Origin: Sipunculus nudus
Taxonomy: Eukaryota > Annelida > Sipuncula > Golfingiida > Sipunculidae
Length of the DNA: 64,000 bases
Direction: 5' to 3'
NCBI GenBank assembly: GCA_026874595.1
Contig: CM049306.1
Location: 45,074,019-45,138,018 of the forward strand
Shown here: one piece after another, positions 55,669 to 64,000 of the stretch
How the letters are laid out: each line of letters begins with the position of its first letter
How positions within the stretch are numbered: position 1 is the first letter of the stretch
Position numbers and translations under genes: made by a program
Notes under the pieces: model-generated
Database searches by the model: none
What the model saw: only the letters and a program-made list of their open reading frames with translations
What the model was told of the DNA's origin: nothing

Positions 55669-55693
55669 AGTGAAGGTGTTTGGATCCCTATAA
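55508..55693 (+). pseudogene. CRAL-TRIO copy E, orphan first exon
   Basis: MSHSKIEIQDREFVCKLD to REWVQQQPH is intact for about 53 codons. The sequence then diverges from the shared exon before the normal donor (ACAG|GTGAC is absent), continuing FKVKVFGSL and a stop. No exons 2-7 occur before PHYH begins at 56575. Its acceptor (GCGACAG) and leader block are preserved, so a short spliced transcript encoding 61 residues is possible, but function is doubtful. Alternatively, GTGAAG within the divergent end could act as a donor to a distant exon. Confidence 0.75.
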
Positions 55694-56574
55694 ATCTAAT
55701 ACTTATAATAGTCCGGCAGCTAGAGGTCATTTTTTTTTGGCTTATCATGTTTAATGGTCTTAAGTCTTGTTCTTTGTAGATTTTGTTTTCCCACATATCA
55801 GTTGTGAAAAATATGTTGGTTGGCCCTCTGTCAGCTTTGGGCAATTTTTGCTAATCAGCATAAAACAAAATGGCCGCCAATATATTTCGAAAATATCAAA
55901 ATGACATAATTACCTATACATTTGACAAAGAGGGTCATCCAATACATGTTTTCTGGGGTATTATGAACCAGAAAATTCATTTGTGGTATTGTTTTAGTCA
56001 TAATGATCACAATTTTCAATGTGTTTTTTGTCCAATTGGAAAAAAAACCGTAAATATACTGAACACATGATTTGGTCAGTACGTTTGTTCCAAAGCATTC
56101 TGCAGATCGAGGGTAATAAATTAAACTAATTAAACACTCAGGTATAAATGAAGATGAGATGATCAAACGTCCTGGTAAACAGCTGTTACACATTATAAAA
56201 ATAATATGCTTGTTGGTTAGGTATGTGTTTGCATTTAATATGAGGGGACATGAGTAACAAAAGATTATGTAAGTTTTTTGTAGAGTGTATTATGAAGGGT
56301 GTACATACGGACGGACAAAGCTGTCACATGCAATGAAAACTAACGAGGTCCATGGTAATTTTTTTCGGCGCCAACCACGGAGAACCCCCCCCCCCCCCCC
56401 CCCCCGGATAGTGAGTTGAAGGTTATGTCTGTCCATCTGAGTTATCAGCTCACAGGTATACAAGACCTCAGGCCAGGTCACGGTCGCTGAGATCAGAGGA
56501 CTTATGTTTAACTTATGTTCCAGTGTGCTGTGTCTGAGGTGAGGGTTACGTTTGACATCAGGCGAGACTACAAC
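55694..56574. other. interval between copy E and PHYH
   Basis: A C-run of about 19 bases lies at 56387-56405. Opposite-strand open frames at 55855-56193 show no known motif. The PHYH promoter and 5' UTR must lie toward the right end, but no clear TATA box is visible. Confidence 0.45.
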
Positions 56575-56622
56575 ATGGCGGAGCGTGCTGACCGGGTGCT
56601 CCAGCACCTCAAGGCTCCAGAT
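56575..56622 (+). CDS. PHYH: PHYH exon 1 (targeting exon)
   Basis: Sixteen codons, [16 protein letters not shown], ending in the phase-0 donor CCAGAT|GTAAAT. Presumably mostly removed with the PTS2 presequence after import. Confidence 0.8.
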
Positions 56623-59600
56623 GTAAATACACAGGCCGTATCCTTGAAACCAGTGTCCATCTGGGTAACAAACACACCAGCATACATACAGACAAACACA
56701 ACCACTAAAAAACTGACAGACAAACATTCACACAAGCAGAAGCATGAACATGCAAAAAGAGACATACAGACAATCAGGTAAGCTGTTTAATTTTAGGTAA
56801 TACACTTGTACACACACCCTCACAGTGACAGAGGCGAACGCACAGCCAGAAACATGCAGACAGACAGATAAAGATATAGACAAACAGATAGACATTGAGA
56901 CAGACAAAAAGCCACACAAGGCTGGATCCTTTATAATATATGTTTTTAACACACACCAGCTGTAGAATTTCTAATTAAGCCATTAATTTGCTTGCGTATT
57001 TAAATGAAGCACTAATCAAGTGTGTTTATAGTCCGTTCCACCACACCTGTCCACCTGCTTTTTGTGATTGTGTGTTTGCGGGTCAAATACCGCCAAAACA
57101 TTTTATGAGAAACTAGTCTATACTTTAGTGACATCTTGTCACCATACTATGAAATATACATAAAAGGGAACATTGATGACGTTATAATAGACGTTCCTCA
57201 CAAAAGACGCATCCATATTGACGGGATCAATAATCAAAGAGTTGCCGACCACTGTATAGAGTGAGACTTGTATTCTCCTCGTGCACGCCCTTCACTGTTA
57301 TGTCACTTCATTTCATATCCAAAGACGATAAACAATGGTCACTTGTTAGAGACGCCATCAACCACAAATACATGCCAACCAAGCCTTGAAGTGAATAATG
57401 TTGTAATATCATAAGCAGGTAGGGTCATGAAAATTACAAATTTGGTGCAAATTTTGTTTGACAAGATTTTCTTACGTGATGATAATCGTGAAAAATCTGG
57501 TTGACTTTAGTGCCAAAATAATGTGGCGGCATAGTACTCTCTTATTTGTAACCTCTAAATATTTGTCATCAGTTCTATCTTTGCTCACTTGGTTAAACAT
57601 GTAATTGTGTGTGATGGGTCTAATATTGACACCCAGTGTGATAATATCAAATTCAGATGTAAACAGAAAAACTATGATGTAGTGCTGTGGCAAAATAGGC
57701 AAAGCTATGACAGGGATGATAGACATAACCTTGGGAATTTGGTGTCATCGACATCAGTGATACCAAAAACCGTGGAGACAGGTTATTTAGCAGGAAACGG
57801 TTCATCAGTGGGATCATGTGCTTAAATATTAAGGCTGTAACCATGCATGGAATAATTGATGCATTGAATCGAAGCCAGTCATCAATTGATAATCGAATTG
57901 GGCATGAAATAATCGATTAATTTCAATTATTGCATTTTTATTCATTTTCATACCTTTTGGGTATCTAGCTCTTACTGAGGAACAGGTAAACTGCATACAT
58001 GATGAAGTAGCACTGTTATTTAATAAAGAAATCCACCTTATATCCTTCATTTGATGTTTTTGCACAATAACGGATGACAAGATTTAAATATTACTTGTTC
58101 TGCATAAATTCACAAGTATTAAATAAACTGAATCTTATAACATCATATCATTATGGGATGAAAACTTTTAGTAGATATATGTCTCTGACAGAATATTGTG
58201 ACTTTATACAATAATCGAATCGGGAATCAAATTGAAAGGCAATAATTGAATTGAATCGAAGACCCCTTAGCAAAACACAGGCCTATCAAATGTTATTTTG
58301 ACTTGTAGCAAGTAGCCAAAGTAGTCAGTGTGAAAAATTTGTCACCAGCAAATGGATTCTTGTGATTCTTGTAAACCCGTCTTATTATAATAAATCTCTT
58401 ATATTATTATAATCTCTTATATTAAAAAAAATATTACAAAATTGTACCTCCCGTGTATCAAACGGAGTTTCACATATAAAATTTTATATCTAATATAATA
58501 TGTATGTAAAGTAATATTTATATATAAACCATTAGCCTTGACCCATACCCAGGAGACACAGTGTACGACCTTGGCCTTCTCTGTCACACCGGGCCACTAC
58601 AGGTTCACGCAGGATAACTTTGTATTGACGGAAAGGCAGCGGCAGTTGTATGAAGAAAATGGGTACTTGGTCATCAGGAATTTAGTACCCAAGGACAGTT
58701 TAGAAGTATACAGGTAAAAATATATGCTCTGCTTTTGGGTAAAGGTGTATATAAATATATAAATATGTATACTCTGTTCCACCACCTGTGACAGGTTACA
58801 TGTGTACAGGTAAATATATGTACTCCATTACCCCAGCTGTGATAGGTTACATGTGTCCGGTAAACGTATATACTCCATTCCACCACCTATGATAGGTTAC
58901 ATGTGTACAGATAAATGTTTATACTCCATTCTGTGAATTTGTAACAGGTTACATGTGTAACCAGCAATCAGATTCATAATAATACTGTAAACCTGTCTTT
59001 AGGGATTCTTAAGATATCTTAAATCTGTGATTTTTATACCAGGGGATTTTGCCAGCGATGCTACCTTAAGCCACAGGAGACAGGTTATAACTAAACTCTT
59101 GAGTAATGAGTAAATGGTACTCAGTTTCATGACCTGTGAGTGATACCTGATTACATACCTATGACAAGCTACAATTGTACAGTTAAACATGTATACTCCA
59201 GTTCACGACCTTTGACAGGCATAGGTAAATTTTTGTGGTCTGTTCCTTCACTAGTGACAGGCTACAAGGGCACAGACAAATGCATGTACATGTACTCCAT
59301 TCCACCAACCATGGCTGGTTACAAGTATAAACTAAAGGTAAAATTGTATTCCCCATTCAACCACCCATGTGTTCAGATAAAAATCTCCAGCATCCCATTT
59401 TTATACTGTTAACTCTAACAAAAATGTTTGATACCGAATTAAAGGACCCGCTTAGGTTACTTTCTGAAATTATATCTATATCATACCTTGAATGGATTTC
59501 ATCAAAATAATTTTAACTGAAAATTAAAGAAAATCTATATTTTTTTCTATTTGTTGGCCATCCATAAAAAATAATATAATGTTAGTGGGAAAGTCTGTTT

Positions 59601-62600
59601 TACATGACAACCCTGGATTTATCATTGAGGTGATAAAGTGATCAACAGAAATTTAATGTAAATAATATGACAATTCGTGTTTTTTAATGACACACTGCTT
59701 TAGTTTGTATTCTGATGCTTTTTACAAATATTATCATGAATATACTCATGAATAAATGAAGGAAATCATGTTTTGAATCACCTGATACCCTTTCATTTGG
59801 AGAAGTGAGTGCTAATTAATTTCTTCAGCCTCTGTGATATCTCATCTTATACATGCTGAAAGAGTAAATGTTATATCAAATGAAACTGTTCAGGTTTTGG
59901 AAGTGAATTCCTGTTCATTTTATTTGTTTAATCATTTTCAATAAAAGTATAAATATCATTAAGGATAAAAGTAAAGAATTTTGTTGTGTATGAGGTGTCA
60001 TTTCGTAATTAAATTCTACTTTGATCCCCCATTATAACAGTGTTTGATATCAATACTATACACATGACATACTGTGGTTGCCTTCATATTCGCCGGGTTC
60101 AATTTACTTTTTCATTGTTTTGCATGGGTTCCGTTTTCGCCATCTTACCATTCAGTTATCTTCAGTGAAACCATTTTTATATTTATATTTTATATTTATT
60201 AATCAATTAATTTGGGCCCAAAATCTTACCAATTTAACTAAATTCAGAGAGAATATGCAAACTTAAAGGAATGGAAATTCTTGTTTATATTGGCAGATAA
60301 TACAAAAGATCTAATGTTATTTATGATATCAGATTTTGTTTATGAATAATATAAAATGTAGGTTTTATTCATCATATCAATATTTCAACTTGTATGGACA
60401 ACTTAAATGAGATGCCAATGAAGCTTTAGTAAAAAGCTCTGTTCACCTGTGTAGATGGGACATATTTTTGTGAAGGTTTTAATTTTGTGACATTCTCACT
60501 TTTGTGAATATGGTGAATTTAAAAAAAAAAACGTGAGCAAAAAGCCAACCACTGCTTAATTTGCTGCTTTATTCTTTCATATAGAGACCGTTTCAAGGCC
60601 ATATGTAGTCGTAAGGTGAGCGTGCCTGATATGATAGTAATGAGAGACATCGCCTTCGTCAAGTCAGAGTTCAAGCCTGGAGAAGAAGCAGTCACCAAGA
60701 TACAAAACTTCATTAATGATGAGGTCTTGTTTAATTACTGCAGTTTACCTGAGGTGATTATAAATTAACTGAAACTTGAATTTTAATTGCAGTCACTGGT
60801 CTCCTTATATAACACATTAAATAGAGCATACACTCAAGTTCTTTAAATCATAATGAGATTGCGGGATGCATCCTCTGGTACCATAAATATCAACCTATAT
60901 TGAAAACTGCAGGCATTTTAATTGAACTGAAAAGGGAGGTGTTGCTAAAGGCAAAAATGTTACTTGTGACTTCCAAACCTTTTGCACAGAAATTGTTGTA
61001 ATTTAAATTTACTATAACATTGATATCCATTTCCTGCACCTGTAATAATATTTGTAAAAGGGGACCCCAATTTTCTTTATATCATGTCATATATGATGTA
61101 ACTTTTGTGCCAGAGGTTCAATTATCAGTTATTATGGAGTACAATAAATAGAATGTGGAAAATGGTAACACAGCTCATGATAACCATTCAGCGTTCACCT
61201 TGCACTGTAATATATATTATAACTTTACCTTAATGTGATAGCTATACAGATTATAACTTGCCCTGTACTTTCTATTTTAACTGATTAGATTTTGTACATT
61301 TAACTTTTTGTTTTATCTCTGTAGAGCGATCGTGGCTTGTTAATGTGTTTTTTTTATCAATCGGAGCAAACACATATATCACATTGACATATTACTTGTC
61401 AGTATATTGCTGTAACACTGAAGGTTAAAAATGCCATTATTTCTTATCTGCAGGTGACCAGATATGTGGAAGCCTTCACTGGTCCTAACATCATGGCCAT
61501 GCACACCATGCTGATCAACAAGCCTCCAGATCCGGGTTAGTGTACCGCAGATATACATGATCTGCCAAACCAAGTTCACCACAGATAAGAAATGCTAATC
61601 ATTTAGTTAGTCCATCACAGCTGATGACTACATCAATATCCTGATTTTTGGATGCTGGGCAGCTGTAAGTTTGGAGATAACTGACCATTCTCATCCAGGC
61701 ACACATTTTCTGACCACGTGGAACAAACATACAATATCTTCTGAGTTGCTGTGCTGGCAGGTCGGGAATTGTGCAGTTCACACTTATGTTTTGCTTCAGG
61801 AAATCTTTTTGCTTCACAGAGTTCTCAGCCTTTGTTGATGCAGATGTTGGGTGGTCCTGTGTAGTGGTGTCCTAGGTCACCAGGTCAATATCCACTGGTT
61901 TCAGGGAGGCTTTCATTGTATCTTTTATTTTTTCTGTTGCCCCCTGTATGAGAGCTTTTTCTGTGAGAGCTCCCCATACCAGAGCGACTTCATGATGTAA
62001 TCATTAGGCATTCAGACACCGTTCACCTGGGTTGGGATTATAAAAGAAATGGCCAAATGAAGCAGCCCCAGGATAGTTCCATGAAATCCATGAGAGATCT
62101 TTTTAGATCATGAGAGATTTATTTTAGTACAATAAAAACAGACATGGAGTGAGGATAACATGGTCCCTTAAATTTTGTCCTGTCCGTCAGGTTTTCGTTT
62201 CCTTTATTTTATCCAATTTCACTAAAATTTGGGTCAGTGGTTCCTCTCATGCTTATCTTGGTTGGGATTGGTTTTCGAGTGTCTGTCTCAAAAGATAATA
62301 ATATGATATTTCATTTTTATATGAGGAATCAGCACATTATGTTTCACTAATAACTAACAGGTGTTGCTATTGGTGGACATAAAATACTTAATTTTTGCAG
62401 TAACTGCCAGGTGCTGCCATCTTTTGAGCATGGTTAAAACTATTTGTACTAAGTCACCACACACTTCAAAATCATCCTGAACTTGAAGGCGAAAGCGGCG
62501 GACATAAATTCCTTGAATTTACTTGTTTCTCACAGTTTTTGTGGTAATAAATAAAATTATATTTTTCGTAGCACAACTTATCATGATTTTCCTTAATATT

Positions 62601-63822
62601 ACCCTTTAGTTTTTAGGGCTTAATGAATAGGGGATTCCCCGTCTCCCATGTGCATACTCAAGACAGCATTATACATAGGTCCCTTGTTTGAAAGGCCGGG
62701 ACCAAACAAACACCAGTTGTGAACAACAGTTTTCCCTTTTGCATGGAAAGTCTTACATTTAAAATGTAGCTTGGCCAAGCAACTACCTGCCTCATGTGTC
62801 AGACAAATATTGGTCAAATTCACAATTTCACCTGCTTTGTACGACCATTTTCAAAACTAATTGACCACTTCACCTGCGCAAGCAAGTAGTTCTAAGGCAT
62901 AACAGCATTTGTTTGGATTGTTGATGATTGCAATCACCAATTGTTGTCCCAGTTCATGCTCCCAACATGCATTTTTAATTTTGGCTTATATGCAAATGAC
63001 AATGACGCTAAACTGCCAGATGAAATGACATGGACAGTGACATTACTCTTCATATGAAATATACTAATCAACAACACATATTTAAATTAAACGATGGGTT
63101 TTCTTTCTTTAATGCAGTATAAAAGAAATATAAAAAATGGGATATACTTGGTAACTTTATAAATTATTACTGAGATACAGCTGTCCTCCGTGATAGTAAC
63201 AAGATGTAAATGGTAATCAATTTCCACCTGCATGCAATTACTGAGCCATTTTCTGTTTTTTGTCTCACAAAGCAGGGACATATATTTCTGCCTTGAGTAA
63301 TAAAATCACTCATTCCCCTTCAATTTTAGATAAGCAAGTGACTTGTCAGTTTACATATGAAGTATTCCTCAATCTAGCCCTGTTTGAACACTGCCAGGGC
63401 AATCTTCAAATTTATAACAATTAAATGTTTCTTGGATTTACTTAGACACAGATTATTTCGAGAAGAAATGTTATACAACATTATTTCATATCATATTAGT
63501 TTTATTTTCAAGATATGATTTAAACAATATCTCTGGCAACTCCCAAAATAAGAAAAAGGTTCTACTTATTTAATTTCATACTTAAACATTTGTTTTTTAT
63601 GTCCTTAAGTAATTATCTAATATTGTTATTGATCTTGCAGGCACTAAGTCATCCCGCCATCCTATGCACCAGGATTTGCATTATTTCCCATTCCGCCCAG
63701 CTGACCGTATAGTGTGTGCCTGGACTGCCATGGAGAAAGTCAACAGGCAAAATGGCTGCTTGGTTGTTGCGCCTGGCACCCACAAGGGGGAGCTGTTGGA
63801 ACATGTGTACCCCAAATGGCAG
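56575..63822 (+). CDS. PHYH: phytanoyl-CoA 2-hydroxylase, 5' portion (first five coding exons)
   Basis: An Fe(II)/2-oxoglutarate dioxygenase that hydroxylates phytanoyl-CoA in peroxisomes, the first step of alpha-oxidation. Exons are 56575-56622, 58553-58713, 60585-60753, 61454-61535 and 63641-63822. They join in frame to 214 codons; the family is about 340 residues long, so the rest lies beyond the window. Visible motifs are [46 protein letters not shown] (metal ligands H163 and D165 of the HxD motif) and [18 protein letters not shown]. The second iron histidine and the 2-oxoglutarate arginine are off the edge. The N-terminus RADRVLQHL aligns with the PTS2 peroxisomal signal of vertebrate PHYH, but has Ala at the usual Leu/Ile/Val/Gln position 2. 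The ATG at 56575 has a strong context (ACAACATGG). An in-frame ATG at 56515 has a weak one. No lesions are seen. Confidence 0.95.
56623..58552. other. PHYH intron 1
   Basis: No further exon is recognised. A GACAGACAAA-rich patch (about 56690-56910) and a CCACACCTGTCCACCTGC motif near 57045, shared with the 48355-49922 element, are the only notable parts. Confidence 0.5.
58553..58713 (+). CDS. PHYH: PHYH exon 2
   Basis: Encodes [19 protein letters not shown], then [20 protein letters not shown]. Acceptor CATACCCAG, donor TACAG|GTAAAA, phase 2. Confidence 0.95.
58714..59350 (+). repeat. minisatellite of about 51 bp that repeats the exon 2 splice donor
   Basis: Four good units with AGGTTACATGTGT at about 58793, 58844, 58894 and 58946, then degenerate ones to about 59350. 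Units carry TGTACAGGTAAATATATGTA followed by CTCCATTCCACCACCT. The first part resembles the true exon 2/intron 2 border (GTATACAGGTAAAAATATAT). The array therefore starts at the exon edge and repeats a donor-like sequence into intron 2. Confidence 0.85.
59351..60584. other. PHYH intron 2, right part
   Basis: AT-rich, no repeat or exon recognised. Confidence 0.55.
60585..60753 (+). CDS. PHYH: PHYH exon 3
   Basis: Encodes [40 protein letters not shown] and [13 protein letters not shown]. It matches the segment after the first strands of human PHYH (VMRD, EDKELFRYCTLPE). Acceptor TTCATATAG, donor CTGAG|GTGATT. Confidence 0.95.
60754..61453. other. PHYH intron 3
   Basis: Nothing recognised. Confidence 0.55.
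61454..61535 (+). CDS. PHYH: PHYH exon 4
   Basis: Encodes [20 protein letters not shown] and INKPPDP. Acceptor TCTGCAG, donor CCGG|GTTAGT. Confidence 0.95.
61599..61996 (-). mobile_element. remnant of a non-LTR retrotransposon ORF 3' end
   Basis: The minus-strand reading [43 protein letters not shown] and a C...C...H.-like tail resemble the end of the endonuclease/reverse-transcriptase polyprotein of invertebrate LINEs, where a KDTLKASLK..IDP..WE..AQDRP segment is followed by a C2H2-type RARIGLISH tail. One stop replaces the W of the W-E-T-T region. It is a decayed fragment in PHYH intron 4. Confidence 0.55.
61997..63640. other. PHYH intron 4, right part
   Basis: No exon or clear repeat is seen. 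Open frames on the minus strand show no motif. Confidence 0.55.
63641..63822 (+). CDS. PHYH: PHYH exon 5 (metal-binding exon)
   Basis: Encodes [40 protein letters not shown] and [16 protein letters not shown]. It carries the HxD iron ligands and ends at the phase-0 donor GGCAG|GTAATG. The next exon is outside the window. Confidence 0.96.
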
Positions 63823-64000
63823 GTAATGTAACATAAATCTCCTGTGATTCTACCATCATATCATTGATGGGAAAGTGTATTCACTAGGTTTAAGCAGAAC
63901 ACTCTGCAAATGACAGTCTTATAGACAGACAACAGTTTTCAGAGATGTTTTCTTGCAAAGCTTTTATCCACTTTCTGTTGAAATTGTTGTAGAAGGCCTT

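Noticed and set aside
56290-56727. 145-codon minus-strand frame with a glycine run
   Set aside because: It is antisense to PHYH exon 1 and bridged by a C homopolymer.

Overview
The window is an AT-rich, intron-rich animal nuclear sequence. It is most probably from a mollusc, and I suspect a bivalve. Genes are split into small exons with GT-AG introns. Intergenic space is full of TA, CA and AAT microsatellites, minisatellites and decayed transposons. Two protein families are recognisable: a five-copy cluster of CRAL-TRIO lipid-transfer genes (alpha-tocopherol transfer / retinaldehyde-binding type) and the first 214 codons of phytanoyl-CoA 2-hydroxylase (PHYH). The species call is inference from repeat style and protein flavour.

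Layout. Copy A (first coding exon only, minus) lies at 2523-2694. Copy B (complete, minus) has seven coding exons from 12062 down to 6159. Copy C (complete, plus) has seven coding exons from 19487 to 26434. B and C have identical exon lengths (172, 160, 62, 191, 111, 124 and 143 nt), and each encodes 320 residues. B and C are divergent: their apparent 5' noncoding exons face away from each other across about 1.2 kb. Copy D (minus, 53240-50050) is a pseudogene that kept a truncated exon 1 and damaged exons 5-7. Copy E (plus, 55508-55693) is an orphan exon 1 that runs into a stop. Copies A, B, C and E share a conserved upstream block ending in a splice donor and containing a nuclear-receptor-like half-site. 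PHYH follows on the plus strand from 56575 and runs off the right edge.

Large-scale structure. Much of the window is a nested imperfect palindrome. The inner arms are about 24.7-35.2 kb (plus) and 51.7-42.7 kb (reverse), around a spacer of about 7.5 kb. The outer arms are about 2.5-5.8 kb and 55.7-53.7 kb, carrying copies A and E with their upstream regions. Insertions give relative dates. A 5'-truncated LINE with a 14-bp target duplication was present before the inner duplication, because both arms keep its left end. A 1.57-kb terminal-inverted-repeat element and an LTR fragment occur only in the right arm.

CRAL-TRIO proteins carry tocopherol, retinal and similar lipids in the cytosol. PHYH starts peroxisomal alpha-oxidation of phytanic acid, which derives from chlorophyll phytol. 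Both would suit handling of algal isoprenoid lipids, but a functional link is only suggested by proximity.
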